Assembly: GCF_014698995.1 (NCBI RefSeq)
Contig: NZ_JACWZZ010000005.1
Span: 1-64,000, forward strand
Direction: 5' to 3'
From: Hymenobacter duratus
Lineage (GTDB): Bacteria > Bacteroidota > Bacteroidia > Cytophagales > Hymenobacteraceae
Length of the DNA stretch: 64,000 nt
The position numbers and the translations under genes were made by a program. The notes under the pieces were generated by a model. It ran no database searches. It had not been told where the DNA came from and saw only the letters and a program-made list of their open reading frames with translations. Each line of letters opens with the position of its first letter. Within the stretch, counting starts at the first letter, position 1. Shown here one piece after another: positions 30,578 through 39,170 of the stretch.

Positions 30578-31624
30578 ATGATTGAGTATGACATGCTCAA
30601 ATTACAATTACCACTCCATTACGTTGACGTTAACACTAGTTCTAACGAATGGAAGGAAAGCGGATCTATGGGAGCCGTTTGCAAGCTTAGGGTTGGCAGC
30701 CTGAAAGAAAAGAAAGCCCGGCACTACCCGCACAATTCAATTTCTGCTGTACGTCCGGGAATCAACTACATAGAAGTTGATTACACTCAACGAGTGGTCA
30801 CAATTCGCATAACCGGCAAAATACTCCCTAGCTCAAACAAACTTATCAACCGAGAAACCATCTGGGAAGCATTTGAAGCCGTGAATAATACCGGCCTTAT
30901 ACGAATTGACTTAGTAGAAGCGTACCGCGAAGCTCTTGTACTGGCCTCTGATGCGACGCAAGACCACCGCATGAAGTATGCCCCGGCTCACTATACCCGG
31001 TGCGTCAGTAGGTATAATACTGGCCGCCAATACATCGAAGCTCGCAGCTATGCTCCCAACTTCCAGCTACAGCGCACGGTGAAAACAGCCCGAAACGCCC
31101 GGACATTAACGGCTTATGACAAGCACAGAGAGGCTCCGCAAGCGGGTTATCATCCCAATACATTACGATTAGAATTGCGGCTCACTTCGTTTGAAATGAT
31201 GCGCAAATACTTTGGGTTGGGTAAAGGGCATATTCTACTATCTGCAGCCCTAGAATCATCTGCTAATCCCATTGCACAGGTATTTGATGAAGTATTGAAA
31301 GGCATTCAGTTGCCCGTATTACATAGTATACAAGCCCCTGATGCTTCTCCACTCACACCCCGCGAGGCCGCATTTAGCTCTCAATTGACGTTTGACGACA
31401 AAGCACTATTTGCCCGCTTGAAAGAGTTGTCATTCAACCTTGCTCCACTACAGCACGAATTAACGGGTAATAAGAATGCAGCCCGTAAGCTCAAGCCATA
31501 TCAAGAATTACTTACCTGCTGGCAAGCCTTTACCTCTGATTCAAGCCACGATATGGAACTGATCCGGGAATTGATGGAAAGAATTAGAAACCCCAATGCT
31601 CGTAACCTGCTGAGCGTTCGCTAA
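30578..31624 (+). CDS. Putative phage/plasmid replication initiator (gene II/X-like)
   Basis: 348 residues. The N-terminus (MLKLQLPLHYVDV), the strand pair NYIEVDYTQRVVTIRITGKIL, IRIDLVEAY, the ARTLTAYDKHREA segment and NTLRLELRLTSFE resemble filamentous-phage and plasmid rolling-circle initiators of the gpII/CRI type found in Bacteroidota. I cannot locate an unambiguous HUH motif, so nicking activity is not shown. Its presence in an integrated element suggests an episomal or rolling-circle stage. A 72-bp gap separates it from the CBASS effector. Confidence 0.6.
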   Translation: MIEYDMLKLQLPLHYVDVNTSSNEWKESGSMGAVCKLRVGSLKEKKARHYPHNSISAVRPGINYIEVDYTQRVVTIRITGKILPSSNKLINRETIWEAFEAVNNTGLIRIDLVEAYREALVLASDATQDHRMKYAPAHYTRCVSRYNTGRQYIEARSYAPNFQLQRTVKTARNARTLTAYDKHREAPQAGYHPNTLRLELRLTSFEMMRKYFGLGKGHILLSAALESSANPIAQVFDEVLKGIQLPVLHSIQAPDASPLTPREAAFSSQLTFDDKALFARLKELSFNLAPLQHELTGNKNAARKLKPYQELLTCWQAFTSDSSHDMELIRELMERIRNPNARNLLSVR

Positions 31625-31696
31625 AAATATTGTCATCCCTGTCAAGGTATCAAGGTAAACTAAGTATCTTAGCTACAGGTCTTCTTGATAACAAGC

Positions 31697-32497
31697 ATGC
31701 GCATTATACTATGTATTGCTACCTCACTACTATTAACTGTAGGGATGTATGATGTGAAAGGACAGGCTGCAGTACCTGTAAGTCCTTCACAAGGGCAAGT
31801 TGCCGAACTAAAACGAGAGAACATCAGACTCAAAGAAGATTTAGCTCAACTGAGAGAGGACGTTGATAGGCTAAAGCAGATTCACAGCGAGGACAACGCT
31901 AGAGCCAAGGAACAGCAAAAGGAAATCTCTGATGACGTTAAGGACATAAAGCCATTTGCTGAGTACTGGAAGCTTTTCCTTTTGTCGATAGTAGGAGTTG
32001 GTAGCCTGTGGGGCCTTTGGATTTACTTCAAAACTATTCCTGCAATAGCAAAGAAGGAGTTCGAGGCCCGTATGTCGTCTATTTTTCAAGACAAAGCTGA
32101 TGACTTGTATGCTTTGATGAGTGGCTATGATTTAGATCAAGCAATAAAGAAAAAGTACAAGATTGTATTGTTGAGTCACATGGATGATGGTTATCACCGT
32201 ACTCTGTTAACGGAAAATGGATTTGAAGTCGAATACCATCCTAGGATTGCATCACTGTCTGAAGCAAATACATTTGCCTCAATACAACCTGAAAACGTTG
32301 TAATAATTAACAACGAAGATGGACACTGGGACCCTGAGCAGGTACAGACGTTTATCAATGGGGTCCCTAACCATTGCTTTTATATCGGTAAGCACCACGT
32401 GCCAATACAAGGGGAAGCACTTCATCGCTTTGCTGCTGTCAATTTTCGGGCACAATTCATTGGGAACTTGATGAATGTGCTCAGGTACAGATCGTAA
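31697..32497 (+). CDS. CBASS-associated single-pass membrane effector, unclassified
   Basis: 266 residues from ATG 31697; TTG 31685 is less likely because the signal peptide starts at the ATG. Residues 1-24 form a signal peptide (ending VKGQA). About 30-80 is a charged coiled coil (VAELKRENIRLKEDLAQLRED). About 88-110 is one membrane helix (FLLSIVGVGSLWGLWIYF). About 145-266 is a cytosolic alpha/beta domain with strands KYKIVLLS, FEVEYHP, NVVIINN and HCFYIG, looking Rossmann- or receiver-like. As first gene of a type II CBASS operon it should be the nucleotide-activated killer. It is not a patatin, endonuclease, TIR, SAVED or four-helix effector. Mechanism unknown. Confidence 0.75.
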   Translation: MRIILCIATSLLLTVGMYDVKGQAAVPVSPSQGQVAELKRENIRLKEDLAQLREDVDRLKQIHSEDNARAKEQQKEISDDVKDIKPFAEYWKLFLLSIVGVGSLWGLWIYFKTIPAIAKKEFEARMSSIFQDKADDLYALMSGYDLDQAIKKKYKIVLLSHMDDGYHRTLLTENGFEVEYHPRIASLSEANTFASIQPENVVIINNEDGHWDPEQVQTFINGVPNHCFYIGKHHVPIQGEALHRFAAVNFRAQFIGNLMNVLRYRS

Positions 32498-32517
32498 CGA
32501 AAAATAAATCAAAGCCA

Positions 32518-33666
32518 ATGCCACTACCTGCCTCTTACTTTAACGATTTCTTAAGAGAAATTCGTCTTACGAGTAGCCAACGTGACGACCTGATAACTGG
32601 GCATAAAACCCTCCGAAAGCGTCTGGAGCAAGACGCAGAACTAAGCAAAATAATCGTCAGCACCTTCTTGCAAGGGAGCTACCGTCGTGCTACAGCTCTA
32701 CGACCACTTGGTGAGAAGCGGGCAGATGTTGACGTGATAGTTGTAACCAACCTAGATAGAAATACACACACACCAGCTGAGGTAATAGCCTTATTCGAGC
32801 CATTCTGCGAAAAGCATTATAAGGGCAAATACGAGGTACAAGGTAGGTCAATAGGAATAGAGCTTTCCTATGTTGACCTAGACATTGTAGTTACTTCTGC
32901 TCCGTCTCAGGTGGATCAAACTAAGCTGAGGGCTGCCAGCGTCGTTACGAATGAAAGCTTAGAAGATGCCATTGATTGGCGCTTAGTACCTCAGTGGGTG
33001 GAGTTTAGCCAGAGAACGGGAGCGGTTGCCCTGTTGACAGAACAGATACGGGCCCAAGCAGAATGGCAGCTAGAGCCATTGTGGATTCCAGATCAGGACG
33101 CTCAAAATTGGGCAGAAACGGATCCTTTAGAACAAATACGTTGGACAAGAGATAAGAATAAGGAGACCAACAAACACTTTGTTAATGTCGTCAAGGCTAT
33201 CAAATGGTGGAGAACCCTCCGTTTGACGGATTTGAGATATCCCAAAGGTTATCCTATTGAGCACATGGTAGGCGACTGCTGCCCTGATGGGATTACCTCG
33301 GTTGGAGAAGGTGTCGCAAGGACGTTAGAGGGCATTGTTAGCGCATACAAACTCAACCGATTACTGAAAAGTACACCTTCGTTATCTGACCGTGGAGTTC
33401 CTGCGCACAACGTGTGGAAGCGAGTGTCCAATGATGATTTCGTGGCTTTTTATGACCGTGTGCAGGCCGCAGCAGTTATTGCCAAGGAGGCTCTAGACGC
33501 GAAAACCAACAAAGTGGAAGCCACTAAATGGCGGGAGCTATTTGGCAATAAGTTTCCCGATGCACCCGATGACGAAGGTGATGATCACGGCAGCGGCCCT
33601 GATAAAACAGGAGGCTTCACTGCGAGAAACAGTAGTTCTAATCCTGCCGGAACCAGATTTGCTTAG
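32518..33666 (+). CDS. cdn: CBASS CD-NTase (cGAS/DncV-like nucleotidyltransferase)
   Basis: A 382-residue enzyme expected to make a cyclic oligonucleotide on phage infection. The nucleotidyltransferase core has the GS loop LQGSYRRATA (Gly53-Ser54), metal-binding Asp70 and Asp72 in RADVDVIVV, and a third acidic site in YVDLDIVV (Asp120/Asp122). A helical C-lobe with KWWR and YPIEHMV follows. The last 35 residues are a flexible Gly/Ser/Asp-rich tail ending TRFA, suitable for conjugation by Cap2. The product nucleotide cannot be read from sequence. It starts 20 bp after the effector and ends 12 bp before cap2. Confidence 0.93.
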   Translation: MPLPASYFNDFLREIRLTSSQRDDLITGHKTLRKRLEQDAELSKIIVSTFLQGSYRRATALRPLGEKRADVDVIVVTNLDRNTHTPAEVIALFEPFCEKHYKGKYEVQGRSIGIELSYVDLDIVVTSAPSQVDQTKLRAASVVTNESLEDAIDWRLVPQWVEFSQRTGAVALLTEQIRAQAEWQLEPLWIPDQDAQNWAETDPLEQIRWTRDKNKETNKHFVNVVKAIKWWRTLRLTDLRYPKGYPIEHMVGDCCPDGITSVGEGVARTLEGIVSAYKLNRLLKSTPSLSDRGVPAHNVWKRVSNDDFVAFYDRVQAAAVIAKEALDAKTNKVEATKWRELFGNKFPDAPDDEGDDHGSGPDKTGGFTARNSSSNPAGTRFA

Positions 33667-33678
33667 GATTGACCTCGA

Positions 33679-35478
33679 ATGGAGCCTACAGCCGAGTTGC
33701 TTCTTGGTCGGAGACATATTGAAGGCGTTTCTGGCTACGAACTCGTAGATGATTTTGAATGGAGTAGCAAGAACCAGCGGTGGGTTTTGCAGTTCCAGCT
33801 TACTCTTCCTTTAAATGAGGAAGGAGTAAACGGGATTATACCCAATACAACACGTTGGTATTTGCTAGTTAGCTCGTCTTATCCGCAAGGCGAAATTGAT
33901 ATCTATCCTGCAAAGGAGGACGGAATAACCGTCACTTTTCAGCATCAAAACTATAATCACGCTGGTGGTAGCGCCCCTTGGCGTAAAGGGAATCTATGCG
34001 TGAACACGGGTCTGCGTAGCTTCTCTAGACGCGGGTATGATTCTGAGCCATATGATCCCGCCAAGCGTCTCAGATGGCATATTCAGCGTTGTAAGTTGTG
34101 GCTGGAATTAGCCAATATAGGGCAGTTAAGCGTCATAGGTGAACCGCTGGAATTGCCTCACTACCCAACTAAGACACTTAAGACAATTGCTTTCTCAGAG
34201 AATGCAAAGAGCTTCGCTAACTGGCAGCTTCTGCCTGACCGAGCGGGACTAGTGCGATTGAAGCAGTTGAACGCGAAGCTCGGTGTTTTTTATACTGAAA
34301 GCTTTCAAGGCAAAGCCAACAAGACAATTGTAGATATGACCTGGGGTACTTTCCTCACCGAATCTAATTTCAGTGAGACGTCAGGTATATGGATTATGCT
34401 GAAAGATATCGTAGTGCTAGAGCCTTGGCAAGCACCTGCCACATGGGAGGAATTAGCAAAAATTGCTGAAAATCAAAATATTGATATAATAAAATTAGCT
34501 AGAGAGACTTACTGTAAAGCTTGGAAATTTCAGCCTTCAATACTCCTCTTGGGATTTCCTATTCCGGAGAAGGTAGGCGAGGATCCAATACAGTTACACT
34601 GGCTGGCGGTTCAACTTGACAAGCCTCCAACTTTCAAGGGCTTTCGTCCAAAATCTGCTGAACTACCTAAAGCTTGCGCTAGCTACATCTTTCGTAAAAC
34701 AAGTACAATAGAGTGGTTGACAACAGAGAATTGGGATCGTGCTCAGGTCAGTTCTAGAGGAAAGTTGCCCTCTTCGATAATTGGCCATAACATCTTAGTG
34801 ATTGGTGCAGGCTCCCTAGGCTCTGCTTTAGTAGAGTTGTTAGCACGCGCTGGCTGCATCCACATAACAGTGCTTGACAATGATATCTTAGAAGTTGGGA
34901 ACATGGCTAGGCATGTTTTGACTCTAGATGATCTGAAAAAGAGTAAATCAGAGTCTCTAGTTCGACGAGTAAATAAGATTTTCCCTTCAATCAACGCGGT
35001 AAGTAATACAAAGAGTATTCGCGAGGCTTTGCGGATCAATAATGATTTCCTATTGGGCTTTTCATTAATAATAGACGCAACTGCTAGCGACCAAGTGCTC
35101 TATGAGTTAGCAAGAGCTAATTTTTTAAATGGAAGCATATTCGCCTCTTTCTCATTGGGGCTGTATGCTCACCGCGTATTTTGCTATACAGCTCCTTTTC
35201 ATAGTGATATAGATTCGGACTTCAACAACAATATGGATAAGTGGATGGAGAAGGAACAGGCTGCCTATCATGAGGCGGAAGAGTTGCCTCGCGATGGCCT
35301 AGGGTGCTGGCATCCATTGTTTCCGGCAAGGAGTGATGACGTCTGGATGCTAACTGCAGTTGCTCTTAAGACCCTAGAATCTTTTATCATCAATGAGGTA
35401 AAATCAACATCATTTTCTGTTTTTGAACAGAGTTATATTGATGGGGCTTTTGCTGGCATAATAAAAGCCAAGCTCTAG
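33679..35478 (+). CDS. cap2: CBASS Cap2, fused E2-E1 conjugation enzyme
   Basis: A 599-residue ubiquitin-like machinery enzyme that primes the CD-NTase by attaching its C-terminus to targets. The E2-like domain (about 20-150) has the catalytic Cys107 in KGNLCVNTG. A linker domain runs to about 330. The ThiF/E1 domain begins near 365 with the ATP loop VIGAGSLGSA (376-381), followed by LDNDILEVGNMARH and the catalytic Cys543 in LGCWHPLFPA. Both active sites are intact. The stop is 2 bp before cap3, so translation is probably coupled. Many A/T-ending codons differ from host genes. Confidence 0.95.
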   Translation: MEPTAELLLGRRHIEGVSGYELVDDFEWSSKNQRWVLQFQLTLPLNEEGVNGIIPNTTRWYLLVSSSYPQGEIDIYPAKEDGITVTFQHQNYNHAGGSAPWRKGNLCVNTGLRSFSRRGYDSEPYDPAKRLRWHIQRCKLWLELANIGQLSVIGEPLELPHYPTKTLKTIAFSENAKSFANWQLLPDRAGLVRLKQLNAKLGVFYTESFQGKANKTIVDMTWGTFLTESNFSETSGIWIMLKDIVVLEPWQAPATWEELAKIAENQNIDIIKLARETYCKAWKFQPSILLLGFPIPEKVGEDPIQLHWLAVQLDKPPTFKGFRPKSAELPKACASYIFRKTSTIEWLTTENWDRAQVSSRGKLPSSIIGHNILVIGAGSLGSALVELLARAGCIHITVLDNDILEVGNMARHVLTLDDLKKSKSESLVRRVNKIFPSINAVSNTKSIREALRINNDFLLGFSLIIDATASDQVLYELARANFLNGSIFASFSLGLYAHRVFCYTAPFHSDIDSDFNNNMDKWMEKEQAAYHEAEELPRDGLGCWHPLFPARSDDVWMLTAVALKTLESFIINEVKSTSFSVFEQSYIDGAFAGIIKAKL

Positions 35479-35480
35479 AT

Positions 35481-35975
35481 ATGACTCACTTCATATCTGC
35501 AAATAAGGACTTCAATTTGTTCCTTAGCAAGAAGTTGCTTGAAGAGGTGGTTAATTATTGCCGTATAGCTCATCGCAACGAAACAGGGGGCATTATCATA
35601 GGAAGCTATTCAGCTGACCTTAGTGGTGCAACAGTGAGTAAAATAATGGGGCCACCTGTAGATTCACGCAGTGGATTCAGTTGGTTTGAAAGAGGTACAG
35701 AAGGCGTAAAAAAAGCCATGGATGACCTTTGGCAGAAGCAACAGCAGTTCTACCTAGGTGAGTGGCACTACCATCCATACTCATCGCCCAATCCTAGCCG
35801 TAGGGACTTACTGCAGATGCGCGAAGTTGCTGAAGATCCGAATTTCGCCTGCCCTGAACCTATCATGCTGATAGCAGGGGGGAACCCTAAGAAGTCTATG
35901 CTTTTTAGAGCCTTTGTCTTTCCGGCAGGAAAGATGGTAGAATTGTTACCTACAGGCGAAGAACATGAGGGTTAG
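35481..35975 (+). CDS. cap3: CBASS Cap3, JAMM/MPN isopeptidase
   Basis: A 164-residue metalloprotease that removes CD-NTase from its conjugates, antagonising or recycling Cap2 products. The JAMM motif is complete: Glu34 in NETGGIIIG, then His96, His98, Ser106 and Asp109 in the HxHx7Sx2D pattern (WHYHPY, SRRD). It is the last gene of the operon, 45 bp from the convergent excisionase-like gene. Confidence 0.94.
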   Translation: MTHFISANKDFNLFLSKKLLEEVVNYCRIAHRNETGGIIIGSYSADLSGATVSKIMGPPVDSRSGFSWFERGTEGVKKAMDDLWQKQQQFYLGEWHYHPYSSPNPSRRDLLQMREVAEDPNFACPEPIMLIAGGNPKKSMLFRAFVFPAGKMVELLPTGEEHEG

Positions 35976-36020
35976 CTTGGCCCGCACACTGGGCGTCGAG
36001 CCTCACGAAGGGAATAAATT

Positions 36021-36320
36021 CTAGCGTAGGCGCTTCAAGTAATGCGCAACGTCAGTTTCCCGCACTCGCCACGAGGCCCGCACCCCTGACACTCCTTTGT
36101 TGGAGTTATCCGCCCCCAACCGCCCACGGGCAATTTCATCCCGTACAAACTTCTCAGAGCGTCTTAACCGCTTAGCTACCTCCCTGACGGTCAGAACTGT
36201 ATCAGCATAAGAAGCAACAGGGGTAGCCGTGTGTTGTTTCAATGCTTCAAGTGCAGCCAAAGTCAAAAGCTCTTGTAGTTCTTGAGGAGTAAGTAAGGCA
36301 AGTTTCGTATTGATTTCCAT
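36021..36320 (-). CDS. Excisionase-like winged-helix DNA-binding protein
   Basis: 99 residues. The second half (about 43-99) fits an HTH_17/excisionase domain: LTVREVAKRLRRSEKFVRDEIARGRLGA followed by a wing and the closing VAHYLKRLR. The N-terminal 40 residues are a helix-rich leader. Lying next to the right end and opposite the integrase, it most likely directs excision or controls element genes. Confidence 0.75.
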   Translation of the reverse strand: MEINTKLALLTPQELQELLTLAALEALKQHTATPVASYADTVLTVREVAKRLRRSEKFVRDEIARGRLGADNSNKGVSGVRASWRVRETDVAHYLKRLR

Positions 36321-36432
36321 TGATCTTATACCAGCGTCCGAACTGAATTGTTACAATTTGACGCCTCTTGGGTACACCGTTCTAATGGAAAGCTTGAGAA
36401 ATTAATCGAATTATTCACCCTCAACGAGTGTA

Positions 36433-36454
36433 ACTGTGTATTAGCTGTGTAAAT
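36433..36454 (+). promoter_or_regulatory. Integrase arm-type site, right
   Basis: actgtgta followed after 3 bp by gctgtgtaaat matches the left site (28679-28700) at 19 of 22 positions, with the same orientation and internal spacing. Confidence 0.6.
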
Positions 36455-36461
36455 GCGAAAC

Positions 36462-36502
36462 AAAAAACCCGGAAGCTTCTCATTATGAGAGACTTCCGGG
36501 TT
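36462..36502 (-). terminator. Element-borne terminator for tRNA-fMet
   Basis: The stem aacccggaag (36466-36475) / cttccgggtt (36493-36502) has an inner tctc/gaga extension and six Ts after it on the minus strand. It lies 7 bp past the tRNA 3' end, inside the element, replacing the displaced host terminator. Confidence 0.82.
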
Positions 36503-36509
36503 ATCTAGG

Positions 36510-36582
<73 letters not shown>

Positions 36583-36703
36583 CTGTTTGGTAATGCAAAT
36601 GTAAGAGGATTTTTTGGGGAAACGCTATCCAAGGTTATAATAAGCCCCAACTTGTTGCTTGCAGCCTGATTGTCAGTCGGAAAAATTTACTCCCGCAGCT
36701 GTG

Positions 36704-38626
36704 CTAGAAGCGGCTGGTGATGCCAAAATGAATTTTACCGGCGCCCAACGCCAGCTTTTGCTGCTGGTCGCGGCCGAGGGCGTACACGAACTGAAACTGC
36801 CCGGCCCCGGTGCGGAAGCTCAGGCCCACTCCCAAGCCGGTAGGAGTATTCTTATTGGAAGCCGTTTCGATGTCGAGGCGCAGGTAGCCCTGGTCGGCGA
36901 AGGCGAAAACGTAGGCATCGGGCCCGGTGAACTGCCGGTATTCTAGCGTGCCGATGGCGTATTGGCTGGCGTAGAAATTCAGCTCATTGAAGCCGCGCAG
37001 CGTGGCCAGCCCGCCTACCCTGAACATGTCGTTCAGAAACAGGCGGCGGTTGAACAGTGCCTCTCCCCGCACCCGGACCAGCAGCACCCCGCCCCGCCCG
37101 ATACGGTTGTAGCGTTCCAGCCGCGTGCTCACGCTTACCTGGGTAGTGCGCAGCGGCAGGCTGGAATAGAGTTCCTCTTTGAGCTGAGCGTTCTTGCTGA
37201 TGATTTTGCTGCCCACGGCCGCCTGCCCGCCGGCCAGCACGCCGGTGCGCGGGAAATAGGGGTCGTCGAGGGTGGTCCAGGTGTAGTCGAGGCCGTAGGA
37301 GGTGAAGCGGGTGTCGATGTTGGGCGGCAGGGCCGTAGCGAGGCTATCGACGAACAGCAGGCGGGAGCTGCGCCACTCCGTGAAAAAGCCGATGCGCCCG
37401 GCCCGCGCCGTAGGGTACGTCACCTGCAGGCGCGGCCGCAGCGTCTGAAAGGCGTTGATGGGGTCGGTCTGGCGGTAGAGGTTGAAGGTGCCGCCCAGCT
37501 CCAGCGGCGTCCCGAAGAAGGTGGGGTGGCTGTACTGCGCGTCTAGCTGCTGGGAGTTGGCATCTACCTTGCGCCACTGCAGCCCCAAGCCCTTGCCCCC
37601 GCCCTTGATGTTGCGCAGCGCAATCGTGACGTCGCCGGTGAGCTGCACGCGCTTCTGGCCGAGTGTAGGCGTAGGATTGGGCAGCACACCCACAATGGCA
37701 TCGAACTGGTTGGCAGTGCGGTCTTCGAGCAGCAGGTAGACCCGCGCCCGGCCTTTGGCGAAGCGCACTTCGGGCTCGGCTTTGAGCTGCAGATACGGCA
37801 ACTGGCGCAGCCGGCGGGCGGCTTCGTCGATGCGCTGCTGGCTGAAGGGCTGGTTGGGAAAAATCTGCAGGTACTTGGTCAGGAACCGTTTCTTGGTTTT
37901 GGTATTGCCCACAATCTGCAGCGAGTCGAAGACAATGGCCGGACCACGCTCCAGCAACACGCGGCCCTCAATGTCGGCACCGCGCAGCTGCACCGAGTCG
38001 AGGCGGACGGTAGCGAAAGGGAAGCCCTGGTTTTCAGCCTCTGTGAGTACACGCTGCTGCAGCCGGCTCCACTCCTGCGGCTGAAACGGCTGCTCGCGGT
38101 AGAGCTTTTCGCGGTAGCCGGCCCGCGTCAGCAGCCCGTCGCCGAGGTTGCCGTTGCGCAGCCGCGCCCACCGAAACTGCTCCCCGATGTAGAGCCGCAC
38201 CCGCACTGTGTCGCGCCGCCAACTGATATCGTCGGCGGAGGCCGTGAGGTAGGACTGGCTTTGCAGCGCCAGCACCAGCTCACGCATCTCCCGCAGGGCC
38301 GTCAGCGAATCGAGCACTACGGCCCGGGTGCGGTAGCGGCGCAGCACGGCGCGGTCGGCCGCTTCGGTATCGAATACCAGCACGCGGGGCCGCCGCACGG
38401 GCAAGGCCGCACGGACTGGCCGGGTTGGCCGGACTGAATCGGGGCGAGTGGCGCGCTGGGTGCTGTCGGGCCGCAGGGCGCGGGCCGTGTCTGAGGGCAG
38501 CGGTGCCTGTACGGGCGGCAGGTTCAGGTTGAGCGGCGTGGCCGGCGTGGTTTGCGCCCACGCGGCGCCCGGGCTGCCTGTCAGCAGCCAGCACCAACCC
38601 AGAAAAAGCAGTAAGCGGGCAGCCAT
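36704..38626 (-). CDS. BamA/TamA-like outer-membrane protein
   Basis: A 640-residue exported protein. A signal peptide (1-24, ending AWAQ) precedes a Pro-rich stretch. POTRA-type domains run from about 90 to 320 (for example YLTASADDISWRRDTVRVRLYIGEQF and FDSLQIVGNTKTKKRFLTKYLQIFPNQPFSQQ). A C-terminal Omp85 barrel covers about 330-640 (FRVGGLATLRGF is the lid-loop RGF motif) and ends FGITSRF. It may insert or translocate outer-membrane proteins. With fewer POTRA domains than BamA, it is more likely a TamA-type paralogue. Confidence 0.82.
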   Translation of the reverse strand: MAARLLLFLGWCWLLTGSPGAAWAQTTPATPLNLNLPPVQAPLPSDTARALRPDSTQRATRPDSVRPTRPVRAALPVRRPRVLVFDTEAADRAVLRRYRTRAVVLDSLTALREMRELVLALQSQSYLTASADDISWRRDTVRVRLYIGEQFRWARLRNGNLGDGLLTRAGYREKLYREQPFQPQEWSRLQQRVLTEAENQGFPFATVRLDSVQLRGADIEGRVLLERGPAIVFDSLQIVGNTKTKKRFLTKYLQIFPNQPFSQQRIDEAARRLRQLPYLQLKAEPEVRFAKGRARVYLLLEDRTANQFDAIVGVLPNPTPTLGQKRVQLTGDVTIALRNIKGGGKGLGLQWRKVDANSQQLDAQYSHPTFFGTPLELGGTFNLYRQTDPINAFQTLRPRLQVTYPTARAGRIGFFTEWRSSRLLFVDSLATALPPNIDTRFTSYGLDYTWTTLDDPYFPRTGVLAGGQAAVGSKIISKNAQLKEELYSSLPLRTTQVSVSTRLERYNRIGRGGVLLVRVRGEALFNRRLFLNDMFRVGGLATLRGFNELNFYASQYAIGTLEYRQFTGPDAYVFAFADQGYLRLDIETASNKNTPTGLGVGLSFRTGAGQFQFVYALGRDQQQKLALGAGKIHFGITSRF

Positions 38627-38813
38627 GATGGCAAGTAAACGCGAAACGTGGGTTTTCGTGCGTTGTGGGTGGACGCTATAATTGGATTGGGGGTAAGTTG
38701 ACTTTCGCGGCTACGTATCAACAGTGCTGTCCCATTTCTATATCTTTAGGCTATTCAGTAGCAGAAATTGAGTATTGGAGGACGGCCTATAGAATGGCAT
38801 AACATAGACAACG

Positions 38814-39140
38814 ATGGGGTATAAAAGTATTTGTCTAGAATGCAGATTAGCATGGAACAGACCTTTGGACCCTGGCTCTGCTAGGCTTTACCCATGTTCA
38901 AGGTGCGGTAAACCAATGACGCTTTTATCTCACAGATTCAGGCCTCCTAGAAAGACAGATGACCAAGGATGGAAAACAGTTACATACCTCATAAAGAGTG
39001 GATTCCCTTATGACCACGTTTATCAGAAAATAGAAACTCCTAACGGAGTACCGAATTATCATACCTATGCAGAATACCCTGATAATATCAGGGACGCTAA
39101 AGAATTTGTAGAGAAGTACAAAGACCAAGCACGAAAATGA
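38814..39140 (+). CDS. Hypothetical protein with N-terminal zinc ribbon
   Basis: 108 residues. The first 40 contain two Cys pairs, CLEC (8-11) and CSRC (28-31), a likely zinc knuckle (LYPCSRCGKPMTLL). The rest is charged with many aromatic residues (YHTYAEYPDNI). Codon use is AT-richer than the flanking host genes, hinting at transfer. The next frame, a broken DUF4288-like gene, follows in the same phase. Confidence 0.55.
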   Translation: MGYKSICLECRLAWNRPLDPGSARLYPCSRCGKPMTLLSHRFRPPRKTDDQGWKTVTYLIKSGFPYDHVYQKIETPNGVPNYHTYAEYPDNIRDAKEFVEKYKDQARK

Positions 39141-39170
39141 GTAATTCAGCAACTGCCTCCTCCACACGTA

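Noticed and set aside
31685..31696. TTG start for the CBASS effector
   Set aside because: The signal peptide begins cleanly at the ATG 12 nt downstream, and the added residues bring no benefit.
36601..36703. A further gene between tRNA-fMet and the BamA-like gene
   Set aside because: No open frame of sensible size; the short frames there continue antisense into the BamA-like gene.
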